The position numbers and the translations under genes are program-made. This document shows, one piece after another, positions 8,392 to 14,932 of a DNA stretch of 20,932 nt. The DNA is from a virus: IMG/VR virus record IMGVR_UViG_3300042861_000785, positions 1 through 20,932 of that record; one strand, written 5' to 3'. How positions within the stretch are numbered: the stretch's first letter is position 1; the number at the start of each line of letters is the position of its first letter. The notes beneath the pieces are model-generated. The model saw only the letters and a list, made by a program, of their open reading frames with translations. It searched no databases and had not been told where the DNA came from.

Positions 8392-9504
8392 ATGAATAGT
8401 TTTGCATTTAATTCAATCTCACAAATTCAAATAAATTTACCTACATTCTCGGAGAAAGGTTCAAAGAAGTGGATAAGCTATGGAGAGGACAATTTATATC
8501 CTCAATTTATAGCGAGCTTATTTTTGCGTTCTGCGATTAATAGAACGGCAATACAATCAAAGATAGACGCAACCATAGGCAACGGATTAAAGACCACGGA
8601 TGAGGCTTTAAATTACGTTTTAGTGCGTGCCAATCCGATTGATAGTTGGAACGATGTATTTGAGAAATGTGCACAAGATTATATCACTTTCGGTGGGTAT
8701 GCTTTGAACATTATTTGGTCAAACGATGGTAAAACAATTAGCGAAATTTACCATCTTGATTTCACAAAAGTAAGAAGTGGTAAGATTGAACCAGGTGAAG
8801 ACTTACCAAGAGAATATTATTATAGCACAAATTGGGAAAACTCTAATAAATATAAGCCTACGCAATATGCTACATACAACCCTACATTATCACTTGAATG
8901 TCCTTCGCAAATATTGTATGCATTTGATTATGAACCTGGGAATATCTACTATCCTTTGCCAACTTATGCTGGGTCGATTAACGATATTCAAATTGACATT
9001 GAAGTTAGTAAATTTCACATCTCGAATCTTGCCAATAGTTTGAATCCATCTTTGTTTATTAGTTTGAACAATGGAATCCCAGCGCCCGAGGAAAGAAAAG
9101 AAATCTACGATGAATTAACGATGGCTTATCGTGGAACTGAAAACGCTGGTAAGGCATTTGTTGCATTTAGTCAAGATAAAGAGCACGCTCCCGAGGTTAC
9201 GCCAATAACAAGCACAAATGATAATTATTACACTACCCTAGAGACTAGAATCACAACGAGAATCTTAACAGGACATAGAATTACAAGCCCGTTATTATTG
9301 GGCCTTTACAATGGTGGCGCTGGCTTTAGCTCAAACGCAGATGAACTTGCGGTGGCGTATGGTCATTTTATAGGAACGTGTATTAGACCAATCCAAAAAA
9401 GTATGTTAAGAGTATTCAACAACTTGATCCTGAATAGAGGTTATGAAACTGAATTACTTATCACTCCTACAACGATTATAGAACCAACAATAATAGCAGA
9501 ATAA
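8392..9504 (+). CDS. Portal protein (370 aa)
   Basis: The portal forms the dodecameric ring at the capsid vertex through which DNA is packaged and ejected. Portal-like features in order are an N-terminal segment with GEDNLYPQFIASLF followed by RSAINRTAIQSKIDATIGNGL (about 27-62), a clip/wing region with YITFGGYALNIIW (about 92-104), EIYHLDFTKVRSG (about 112-124), and a C-terminal stem/crown portion with HRITSPLLLGLYNGGAGFSSNADELAVAYGHF (about 297-328). The last element matches a typical portal pattern. At 370 residues it is somewhat shorter than the common 400-500. It overlaps the connector gene by TAATG. It lies downstream of the capsid gene, whereas most siphophages place it upstream. Confidence 0.88.
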   Translation: MNSFAFNSISQIQINLPTFSEKGSKKWISYGEDNLYPQFIASLFLRSAINRTAIQSKIDATIGNGLKTTDEALNYVLVRANPIDSWNDVFEKCAQDYITFGGYALNIIWSNDGKTISEIYHLDFTKVRSGKIEPGEDLPREYYYSTNWENSNKYKPTQYATYNPTLSLECPSQILYAFDYEPGNIYYPLPTYAGSINDIQIDIEVSKFHISNLANSLNPSLFISLNNGIPAPEERKEIYDELTMAYRGTENAGKAFVAFSQDKEHAPEVTPITSTNDNYYTTLETRITTRILTGHRITSPLLLGLYNGGAGFSSNADELAVAYGHFIGTCIRPIQKSMLRVFNNLILNRGYETELLITPTTIIEPTIIAE

Positions 9505-10091
9505 TGGCAGTTACTAACGTACTATTCGTATCCGAAACGAAACTAAAATCATACACTTCAATCCATCAATCGGTAAGCCCTGATGATTTACAGCCGTTTA
9601 TATTACAGGCTCAAGATATTTATTTGCAAAATTATTTAGGTGCTACGTTTTACCAAGAGTTACAAACTCAAATAACCAACAACACATTAACGATCCCTAA
9701 TAAAAAGATACTTGATGACTTTATAGGAGCGATGTTATGTAACTATGCTTTATATCATGCTTTGCCATTTTTAAAGTACAAAGTATTTAATAAGTCAATC
9801 ATGAATAATGATAGCGAAAGCGGTCAATCGATTGATTTGGAAGCGTTGAAATTCTTACAAAACGAGGTGCGTAGTGTAGCTGAAAACTATACCAAAATGA
9901 TGACGACTTACTTGCGTAATAATTTAAGCGATTACCCAGCGTATCAAAGTTTTGATTTCTTGGATGGTATAACGCCCGACAAAGGCACTCCGTATTTCAG
10001 TGGATTGCAAACTAATTCGAGCTTCAACTTATCAAGACGTAGAGTAAACAGACGTGGAGATTGTACTGATTGCAACGGATACGAATATTAA
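9504..10091 (+). CDS. Putative head-tail connector/adaptor (DUF6712-like, 195 aa)
   Basis: The protein is mostly helical and follows the portal with a TAATG overlap. The motifs VSPDDLQPFILQAQDIYLQNYLG (about 24-46) and DFIGAMLCNYALYHALPFLKYKV (about 67-90) resemble gp6/gp15-like head-completion proteins and the DUF6712 group I recall from Bacteroidota prophages. The likely role is the ring between portal and tail. The C-terminus carries a basic stretch and two paired cysteines (SRRRVNRRGDCTDCNGYEY); CxxC at the very end could bind metal or be structural. The family assignment is from memory and position. Confidence 0.68.
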   Translation: MAVTNVLFVSETKLKSYTSIHQSVSPDDLQPFILQAQDIYLQNYLGATFYQELQTQITNNTLTIPNKKILDDFIGAMLCNYALYHALPFLKYKVFNKSIMNNDSESGQSIDLEALKFLQNEVRSVAENYTKMMTTYLRNNLSDYPAYQSFDFLDGITPDKGTPYFSGLQTNSSFNLSRRRVNRRGDCTDCNGYEY

Positions 10092-10119
10092 AAATTAACT
10101 AAAAAACAAATATAAAAAA

Positions 10120-10404
10120 ATGATCGACAATTCTAAATTCATTATTACAAATGAAGTAATCGTAGATAAATACGACTTAATGATCCAAGCGGATGTAACT
10201 GGCTCCCCAGCTATTTTGCAAATTCAAAAAGCGAACGTGGGTATTATATTTATCGGTAACTATACTTCGTTAAAATTCTTTATTGATGGGGATAAATTGG
10301 TAATTTTAGACAACAACTTTTACGGAGAATTTTCAGTAAATAATGTTGATGGATTTAACACGGCTCAAGATTTATTAGTTGCATTAAAATCGGGAATTAA
10401 CTAA
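10120..10404 (+). CDS. Hypothetical small phage protein (94 aa)
   Basis: I recognise no family. The 94 residues alternate in a beta-sheet pattern, with about six short hydrophobic strands (FIITNEVIVD, VGIIFIGNYTSLKFFIDGD, LVILDNNFYGEFSV) and a short C-terminal helix. There is no signal peptide or membrane segment. It is preceded by an A-rich leader typical of this genome and followed 13 bases later by another small gene. A minor virion or head-completion role is inferred from position only. Confidence 0.65.
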   Translation: MIDNSKFIITNEVIVDKYDLMIQADVTGSPAILQIQKANVGIIFIGNYTSLKFFIDGDKLVILDNNFYGEFSVNNVDGFNTAQDLLVALKSGIN

Positions 10405-10417
10405 TAAAATATAAACC

Positions 10418-10720
10418 ATGACAAAATTAATATTACAAGCGGGCCAACTAATTGACGTTATTAACTACAATGATAATCAATACTTTTCTTTAGTTGTTAG
10501 CGAAGATTTACCAATGCCGACAGCAATCTATAAAGAAGATACATCAATCGGAGTGAACGTTCAAAGATTTATTGTAGATAGCGTAATCATTGCTAATATC
10601 AACACAAGCGAATCTTTAACTGATAACAATGGTAATTTTTACGAAAGAGTTGAAAGCGCTGCAATCCTTACTGAAAACAATTTTAAACCATTAAAAGAGA
10701 CAGATGAAGCCGAAAATTAA
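10418..10720 (+). CDS. Hypothetical small phage protein (100 aa)
   Basis: No family is recognised. The product is acidic and beta-rich (LILQAGQLIDVINYN, YFSLVVSEDL, QRFIVDSVIIANI) and ends in an acidic stretch (KETDEAEN). Its last 17 bases overlap the start of the holin-like gene in another frame, which supports both being real. It may be structural or a lysis-module accessory. Confidence 0.65.
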   Translation: MTKLILQAGQLIDVINYNDNQYFSLVVSEDLPMPTAIYKEDTSIGVNVQRFIVDSVIIANINTSESLTDNNGNFYERVESAAILTENNFKPLKETDEAEN

Positions 10721-10925
10721 GCATTGGTACGAAAGTAAAACAATCGTTATGAATATTTTAGTATCTATTACAATGGTAATGGCTTTATTACCGCCATTGT
10801 TTTTGGACTTAAAATTAGATGAAAATTTGACATTAAGATTGACCGTTTTAGTTGGATTTATTACGAATGTAATTAACATCGGTTTACGTTTTATTTCTAC
10901 GGATAAAATAAAGCGAAATGCCTAA
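10704..10925 (+). CDS. Holin-like protein with two membrane segments (73 aa)
   Basis: The 73-residue product has two predicted membrane segments (about 17-34, MNILVSITMVMALLPPLF, and about 47-62, LTVLVGFITNVINIGL), a short polar link between them, and a basic C-terminus (STDKIKRNA). The HWYESKTI start before the first segment resembles small holin-like proteins of Bacteroidota phages. With an endolysin two genes downstream, it is the best holin candidate: it would open the inner membrane and let the endolysin reach the peptidoglycan. It overlaps its neighbours at both ends. Topology alone cannot prove holin function. Confidence 0.7.
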   Translation: MKPKIKHWYESKTIVMNILVSITMVMALLPPLFLDLKLDENLTLRLTVLVGFITNVINIGLRFISTDKIKRNA

Positions 10926-11139
10926 TTCAATCCTTAGCGCTAAGTTTGATTTAATGCGGTTAAATTTGCCTAAAAATAGCGAGTTTACGCTCGATAACAA
11001 TACAATTAAGGTAAAGCATAGCGACATAAGTTTGAAGGCTGAAATCGAGGCGCAAATTCGGAAAGTAACTGCATCAATCGGAGCTGAGATAACAGACAAG
11101 TCAACAAGCGCAAAAATAAAGTTTGAAGTCAAATTTTAA
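10918..11139 (+). CDS. Hypothetical small protein in the lysis region (73 aa)
   Basis: No family is recognised. The sequence has polar alternating strands and one amphipathic stretch (DISLKAEIEAQIRKVTASIGAEI), with no membrane segment or signal peptide. Its ATG overlaps the end of the holin-like gene by 8 bases, and it precedes the endolysin by 18 bases. It could be a lysis accessory or an unrelated late protein. Confidence 0.6.
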   Translation: MPNSILSAKFDLMRLNLPKNSEFTLDNNTIKVKHSDISLKAEIEAQIRKVTASIGAEITDKSTSAKIKFEVKF

Positions 11140-11151
11140 TATATATTTTTG
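11122..11151 (+). promoter_or_regulatory. Possible Bacteroidota-type promoter for the endolysin
   Basis: TTTG at 11122-11125 lies 18 bases before TATTTTTG at 11144-11151, matching the Bacteroidota pattern TTTG-N18-20-TAnnTTTG. The upstream element falls inside the preceding gene's 3' end. The -7 box ends 6 bases before the endolysin ATG, so transcription from here would give a nearly leaderless mRNA. It may be a chance match in AT-rich sequence. Confidence 0.35.
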
Positions 11152-11157
11152 TAACGA

Positions 11158-11634
11158 ATGAAACCTAAAATATTTAGTCAAAAAGAACAAGAAAAATACT
11201 TTGGCAAAGCAAATGCAGAAGGTAGTTATCTTACTATGATTGATTTACCATATACAATGTTCTACGATAGGCAACCAGTTAAGAGAATGAGATGTCACAA
11301 AAAAGTAGCACAGGCGTTTACCAATGTATTCAATGAATTATTGAGTAGTTACGGAGAGCGCAAAATAAATGAATTGGGTATTAATGACTTTGGTGGGTGT
11401 TTTAATTACAGATTAATGAGAGGTTCAAGGACTAAACTTTCAGCTCATTCATGGGGTACGGCAATTGATTTAGATCCTAACAGAAATACATTAAAAGAAA
11501 CTCATAAGACGGCACGTTTTGCACGAGCAGATTACAAAGCTATGATTGATATCTTCGAAAAACATGGCTTTGCTTCATTGGGTAGATTAAAAGACTACGA
11601 TTGGATGCATTTCCAATACGGATTACCGATATAA
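11158..11634 (+). CDS. Endolysin, M15-family peptidase (158 aa)
   Basis: The protein is a zinc peptidase of the M15 (VanY/L-Ala-D-Glu or D-Ala-D-Ala peptidase) group that cuts peptidoglycan cross-links or stem peptides during lysis. The metal-binding pattern is visible: SAHSWGTAIDLD gives H97 and D104 (H-x6-D), and DWMHFQ gives H151, with D148 in the position used for catalysis in the family. The 158-residue length is typical of a single-domain phage M15 enzyme. No signal peptide or cell-wall-binding domain is seen, so export through a holin pore is expected. A terminator 37 bases after the stop ends the late unit. Confidence 0.9.
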   Translation: MKPKIFSQKEQEKYFGKANAEGSYLTMIDLPYTMFYDRQPVKRMRCHKKVAQAFTNVFNELLSSYGERKINELGINDFGGCFNYRLMRGSRTKLSAHSWGTAIDLDPNRNTLKETHKTARFARADYKAMIDIFEKHGFASLGRLKDYDWMHFQYGLPI

Positions 11635-11670
11635 ACTCGTTTTTTTCATAATTAAAATTTAGTGTTTTAG

Positions 11671-11701
11671 GCTCTACTTTTCTAAGTAGGGCTTTTTTTT
11701 T
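11671..11701 (+). terminator. Intrinsic terminator ending the late module
   Basis: A 7-bp stem (GCTCTAC at 11671-11677 with GTAGGGC at 11686-11692, one U-G pair) with an 8-base loop is followed by nine T residues. It separates the lysis genes from the early region. Confidence 0.85.
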
Positions 11702-11764
11702 AAAAATTTATAGCCTTTATTCATGCACCTTTCAGCGAATTAACAAAAAAAATTTGTAAAATAA

Positions 11765-11795
11765 TTTGGTAGTACGGAATGTTAGTATATCTTTG
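11765..11795 (+). promoter_or_regulatory. Early promoter 1 (TTTG-N19-TAnnTTTG)
   Basis: TTTG at 11765-11768 and TATCTTTG at 11788-11795 are spaced 19 bases apart, the classic Bacteroidota housekeeping promoter. The element is followed by a leader containing AACATTTAAAAAA and the ATG at 11825. The pattern TAGTAC right after the -33 box, AGTATATnTTTGCA around the -7 box, and the leader recur in the promoter at 12661. Confidence 0.82.
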
Positions 11796-11824
11796 CATTC
11801 ATAAAACATTTAAAAAAAAATATT

Positions 11825-11959
11825 ATGGAAAAAGAAGTATTAAAACTAATTGATTTTTTGTTATATTTAAACGAAAAAAAAATAATTAACAATTATGATT
11901 TTGATTATTTAAAAGAAGCAGAATTATATTTAAAACAATTAAAAACAAAAATAAAATAA
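11825..11959 (+). CDS. Small hypothetical protein, first gene after early promoter 1 (44 aa)
   Basis: The 44-residue frame begins MEKEVLKLIDFLL and ends LKQLKTKIK. It is highly Lys/Leu/Tyr-rich and predicted to be mostly helical. It starts 30 bases after the -7 box behind an A-rich leader typical of this genome, and no other start lies nearer to the promoter, which is the main support that it is translated. No family is recognised. Small helical first genes of this kind are often regulators or host-interaction proteins in phages, but nothing in the sequence proves it. Confidence 0.6.
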   Translation: MEKEVLKLIDFLLYLNEKKIINNYDFDYLKEAELYLKQLKTKIK

Positions 11960-11966
11960 ACAAGGG

Positions 11967-11990
11967 GTGCGACTTCAACGCACAATTTTT
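11967..11990 (+). other. Short hairpin plus T-run between two early genes
   Basis: GTGCG (11967-11971) pairs with CGCAC (11979-11983) around a 7-base loop, followed after AA by about six T residues. This could be a weak terminator or attenuator between the 44-aa gene and the next gene, or an mRNA-stabilising hairpin. Confidence 0.45.
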
Positions 11991-12011
11991 TAAAACTTTA
12001 AAACAATAATT

Positions 12012-12224
12012 ATGATTACACTAACACAAAAAACAAGCGAGCAAAACACATTGACTCAAAACCATTTAGATATGGTTACAATGAATGAAGTTAAGAAAGT
12101 ACATTTAGCATGTCAACTAGAAAGATTAGAAATTGAGATGCAACAACCAGTAAAGAATTGGGATAAAATCTCATTCTTAAAAACTGATATTTTTAGATTA
12201 AAAAACTACTTAAAAAATAATTAA
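12012..12224 (+). CDS. Small hypothetical protein (70 aa)
   Basis: No family is recognised. After a polar Thr/Gln-rich N-terminus (to about residue 20) the protein is predicted helical (about 25-66, with EVKKVHLACQLERLEIEM and DIFRLKNYLKNN), consistent with a small coiled-coil or helix-hairpin protein. It is separated by one base from the next gene. It probably belongs to the accessory early genes driven by the promoter at 11765. Confidence 0.65.
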   Translation: MITLTQKTSEQNTLTQNHLDMVTMNEVKKVHLACQLERLEIEMQQPVKNWDKISFLKTDIFRLKNYLKNN

Positions 12225-12225
12225 T

Positions 12226-12432
12226 ATGCAAATAGTAAACACAACCATCGTAACATCGGTAGCTGAAATCAAAGAGCTCATACAACATTGTATTGTACAT
12301 AATATTGAAGGTCAGATAAACTTGACTTTTGAAGATAGCAGAATAATAGTTAGTGAACCATCAAAAGAAATAGCGCCCGATTTCATTGTCGACAGATTCC
12401 CTCATTCAGATTGTATAGATAATTGTCAATAA
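12226..12432 (+). CDS. Small hypothetical protein (68 aa)
   Basis: No family is recognised. The first ~45 residues alternate helix and strand (SVAEIKELIQHCIVHN, QINLTFEDSRIIVSEP). The C-terminus holds two cysteines and a histidine (FPHSDCIDNCQ), which with C22 could bind a metal, though spacing is not diagnostic. It lies one base after its upstream neighbour and 7 bases before the next gene, so the three are co-transcribed. Confidence 0.62.
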   Translation: MQIVNTTIVTSVAEIKELIQHCIVHNIEGQINLTFEDSRIIVSEPSKEIAPDFIVDRFPHSDCIDNCQ

Positions 12433-12439
12433 TAAAAAC

Positions 12440-12646
12440 ATGGAAAAGAATAAGAAACTAGGCCGTAAAAGTATTTACATCAATCCTAAAAACAACACAC
12501 TAAAGACGTATAGAAGCAACAATCATAAGCTACTCGGCATCGTCAATAAATTGATCCAAAACAAACACAGGATTAATCCGCAAAAGCTAACTGATAAACA
12601 ACGTCAAGACATTAGCCAAACCATTAACGAATTATTATTTATATAA
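12440..12646 (+). CDS. Small basic hypothetical protein (68 aa)
   Basis: The product is strongly basic in its first half (MEKNKKLGRKSIYINPKNN) and carries a likely C-terminal helix (LTDKQRQDISQTINELLFI). Basic character suggests nucleic acid contact, but no HTH or other domain can be assigned. It is the last gene before the second early promoter. Confidence 0.62.
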   Translation: MEKNKKLGRKSIYINPKNNTLKTYRSNNHKLLGIVNKLIQNKHRINPQKLTDKQRQDISQTINELLFI

Positions 12647-12660
12647 TTCTTAAAATAAAT

Positions 12661-12690
12661 TTTGTAGTACAAAACAAAAGTATATATTTG
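12661..12690 (+). promoter_or_regulatory. Early promoter 2 (TTTG-N18-TAnnTTTG), near-copy of early promoter 1
   Basis: TTTG at 12661-12664 and TATATTTG at 12683-12690 are spaced 18 bases apart. It shares TAGTAC after the -33 box, AGTATATnTTTGCA around the -7 box, and a downstream AACATTTAAAAAA leader with the promoter at 11765, at almost the same distances to the ATG. The two are probably controlled together. Confidence 0.82.
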
Positions 12691-12721
12691 CACTCTATTA
12701 AACATTTAAAAAATAAAAATT

Positions 12722-13144
12722 ATGAAAATTACAACAACACAAACAAAGACAGAAACAACGGAAATGGAAATCACTTTCCCAACATTTACAAAGGTAGTAG
12801 ATCGACATTCTGCAAAATTTTATTGCCTTAAAGCAGAAAATGACATCACACGAGTTGAGAAGTATTTCAGTGGTGGAATTATCAATGTTTCTAAATTTTC
12901 AAGTATTTCAGACCCTTTTACAACTGGTTTTGAATTTATCAGTCAAGATGAATTTATGCAATATTATCTTGATACAATTGATCAATTATATGCAAATTTA
13001 TCAGTTATGAAAGCTATGTTACCTAAACCTGAAAAATTTATGTTACAAGATTTCATTAATGAGATGGATGAATACGAACAAACTAGAAAGCAAGACGAAG
13101 AAGGTTTTGAATACGATCCCGAAACTGAATCAATGGTTAGATAA
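12722..13144 (+). CDS. Hypothetical early protein (140 aa)
   Basis: No family is recognised. The N-terminus is a Thr/Lys/Glu stretch followed by beta-type sequence with a RHSAKFYCLKAENDITRVEKY region (about 29-49). A middle helix (about 76-98) and a long acidic C-terminus (EMDEYEQTRKQDEEGFEYDPETE, about 113-136) follow. Acidic small early proteins of phages are sometimes DNA mimics or bind host proteins, but this is only a possibility. It is the first gene after the second early promoter, which implies early expression. Confidence 0.7.
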   Translation: MKITTTQTKTETTEMEITFPTFTKVVDRHSAKFYCLKAENDITRVEKYFSGGIINVSKFSSISDPFTTGFEFISQDEFMQYYLDTIDQLYANLSVMKAMLPKPEKFMLQDFINEMDEYEQTRKQDEEGFEYDPETESMVR

Positions 13145-13155
13145 TTAATATTAAC

Positions 13156-13171
13156 GGGGGGTAACTCCCCC
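13156..13171 (+). other. GC hairpin upstream of the Rad52-type gene
   Basis: GGGGG and CCCCC enclose a 5-6 base loop (GTAACT or TAACT depending on register) in the 45-base gap before the Rad52-type gene. There is no T-run after it, so it is not a standard terminator. An mRNA 5'-end stabiliser or regulatory hairpin is more likely. Confidence 0.5.
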
Positions 13172-13189
13172 ACTAAAAACAAAATAATT

Positions 13190-13891
13190 ATGAATAAAGA
13201 ACTAGCAAAACAAACAAAGGCCACAATAACAAGCCTATTCAAACAATTAGATTTGGACGTTGTTCCATTAGAGCAACTAAATGTTATCTTGTCAACTCCG
13301 CCCCCAGCGACCTGGGTAAAACAACATCCATTTATTAAAGGTTATAACTACTTACCGATTGACAAAGTAGAATATCTATTAAGACGTTGCTTTAAAAAGT
13401 ATCAAATCGAGGTTATTAAAACCGCTCAATTATTCAATGCTATTGAAGTGACCGTAAGAGTTCACTACCTTAACCCAGCGACAAACGAAATGATGTATCA
13501 TGACGGCGTAGGTGCTCAAGAATTACAAACTACGAAAGGTAGTGGCAATCTTAATATGGACATGAGCAATGTAAATAAAGGCGCAGTTATGATGGCCCTA
13601 CCGATTGCGAAATCAATTGCCATCAAAGACGCGTGCGACCACTTTGGCGATTTATTTGGAGCTAATTTAAACCGCAAAGATATAGTACAATTTACAGGCG
13701 ATACGGAGCTTTTAAGCTCGGAAGCTATACACACATCAAAAGAGAAAGAACGTGTAATTAAGCACATCGAGAATGCGACTACAATTCAATCATTGAGTCA
13801 AGTTCAACACCTCGCAATAAAATACGAATTAGAAATTATTTACGATAAAAAACAAGAAAACATATTATATGGATTTAAAAATATTATTTAG
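13190..13891 (+). CDS. Rad52-superfamily single-strand annealing protein (233 aa)
   Basis: This protein anneals complementary ssDNA and protects ends during phage recombination. The diagnostic stretch is YHDGVGAQELQTTKGSGN (about 103-120) followed by the helical ALPIAKSIAIKDACDHFGDLFGANLNRKD (about 136-164), the pattern of Rad52/22-type phage annealing proteins, in which a K-[DE]-A-x-x-x-FG motif follows the DNA-binding groove. The N-terminus (PPPATWVKQHPFIKGYNYLPI, about 37-57) resembles the W-V-K...G-x-x-YI start of that family. The 233 residues suit it. The 3' end overlaps the exonuclease gene by 23 bases, a typical two-component recombination pairing. Confidence 0.88.
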   Translation: MNKELAKQTKATITSLFKQLDLDVVPLEQLNVILSTPPPATWVKQHPFIKGYNYLPIDKVEYLLRRCFKKYQIEVIKTAQLFNAIEVTVRVHYLNPATNEMMYHDGVGAQELQTTKGSGNLNMDMSNVNKGAVMMALPIAKSIAIKDACDHFGDLFGANLNRKDIVQFTGDTELLSSEAIHTSKEKERVIKHIENATTIQSLSQVQHLAIKYELEIIYDKKQENILYGFKNII

Positions 13892-14561
13892 ATGTAGCGG
13901 TACTGGTTCATTAATGACCGACCCTAAATTAAAAGCCGACAAAGAAGCTGGCAATCTTTCAGAAACAGCAAAAACATTCGTAGAAGATAAATGGCTATTC
14001 GATGAGTTCGGATTTGCCGAACTACTGAAAAACGATTATATGGACAAAGGCAACGAATGTGAACAAGATAGTATGGATTTAGTTAGCCAAGTTGTCCCAG
14101 GTGGCTTCCGTTCACGATACAATACAAAGTTACAAAACGATTATGTAATCGGAACTCCCGACATCGTGTTACAAGATTGTGTTGAAGATATTAAAACATC
14201 TTGGAATCTAAAGACGTTTTTCAATGCTGAATTATCAAAAATGTATTACGCACAAGCCCAATGTTATATGTGGCTAACAGGCAAAGAAAAGTATCGTTTG
14301 ATTTATGCTTTAGTGCCAACACCTCAACACATGGTACTAAATGAATGCGAGAAGTTGGCTTGGAAATATGGCAAAAATTACGAGAATGAAGATTACATAG
14401 CACAAACGCAACAAATCCAACGTAACAACGATTTGATTAAGGATTTACCTATTGAAAAACGAGTGAAGGTATTTGCATTCGATTATGATCCTGCATTCAT
14501 TGAAACTTTAAAAACTAAAATCGAGAAAGCTCGAGAATATTACAACACATTAAAATTATAA
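13869..14561 (+). CDS. PD-(D/E)XK exonuclease, YqaJ/RecB-like (230 aa)
   Basis: The protein is predicted to resect double-stranded ends and feed the annealing protein. Motifs in order are an acidic helix KGNECEQDSM (E63/E65, motif I), GTPDIVL with D98, EDIKTSW with D107 and K109 (D-x-K core), and QAQCY with Q129 and Y133 (QxxxY, motif IV of YqaJ, RecB and lambda-exonuclease-type enzymes). The order and spacing support a lambda-exo-like or Cas4-like fold. The frame begins inside the upstream gene. Cas4 itself is unlikely, because no C-terminal cysteine cluster is seen and there is no CRISPR array. Confidence 0.85.
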   Translation: MDLKILFRCSGTGSLMTDPKLKADKEAGNLSETAKTFVEDKWLFDEFGFAELLKNDYMDKGNECEQDSMDLVSQVVPGGFRSRYNTKLQNDYVIGTPDIVLQDCVEDIKTSWNLKTFFNAELSKMYYAQAQCYMWLTGKEKYRLIYALVPTPQHMVLNECEKLAWKYGKNYENEDYIAQTQQIQRNNDLIKDLPIEKRVKVFAFDYDPAFIETLKTKIEKAREYYNTLKL

Positions 14562-14563
14562 TT

Positions 14564-14932
14564 ATGGAAAACGAAATACAAAAACACATTACAAGATTGA
14601 ATGAATATGAAAATACTTTATTCAGCACAATTTGCCAATATGCAAACATTCAGATTGATGACTTAATAGGGCAAAAAAGAAAAAAAAGATTTGTAGACGC
14701 AAGGAAAGCAACCAGTTTTATCTTGAAACAGAAAGGTTATACACATCAACACATCGGAGAGATTATTAGTTTGATTCCAAAAGACCATACAACTATCATG
14801 TATCATTTTGAAAAAGCGAAAGCTCACTATGACTTGGAACTTGAATTTAGAAATCTAGTTGTTATGGTTAAAAATAAGATGAAAGTATTTGAAGACAAAC
14901 AAAAAGAATTATCAAATGCAGAAATTAAATGA
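14564..14932 (+). CDS. Free-standing DnaA domain IV (DnaA-box binding) protein (122 aa)
   Basis: The central residues (about 33-90) match the C-terminal DNA-binding domain of DnaA: DLIGQKRKKRFVDARKA (basic loop and helix), ILKQKGYTHQHIGEII, and the signature KDHTTIMYHFEKA (D74, H75, T76, T77). The AAA+ ATPase domains of DnaA are absent. It is therefore a domain-IV-only protein that could bind DnaA boxes, recruit or block host DnaA, or mark a phage origin. It lies 2 bases after the exonuclease gene and overlaps the next gene by 17 bases. Whether it initiates, represses or only mimics is open. Confidence 0.88.
   Translation: MENEIQKHITRLNEYENTLFSTICQYANIQIDDLIGQKRKKRFVDARKATSFILKQKGYTHQHIGEIISLIPKDHTTIMYHFEKAKAHYDLELEFRNLVVMVKNKMKVFEDKQKELSNAEIK

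Noticed and set aside
8777-9043. An 88-codon + strand frame inside the portal gene
   Set aside because: It lies wholly within the portal gene in another frame, and its composition is unlike real neighbours; treated as a shadow.
13156-13171. GGGGG/CCCCC hairpin as a transcription terminator
   Set aside because: No T-run follows it on either strand; kept only as a hairpin.
13869-14561. Exonuclease as Cas4
   Set aside because: No C-terminal cysteine cluster for an iron-sulfur centre and no Cas genes or arrays; overlap with a Rad52-type annealer points to phage recombination.
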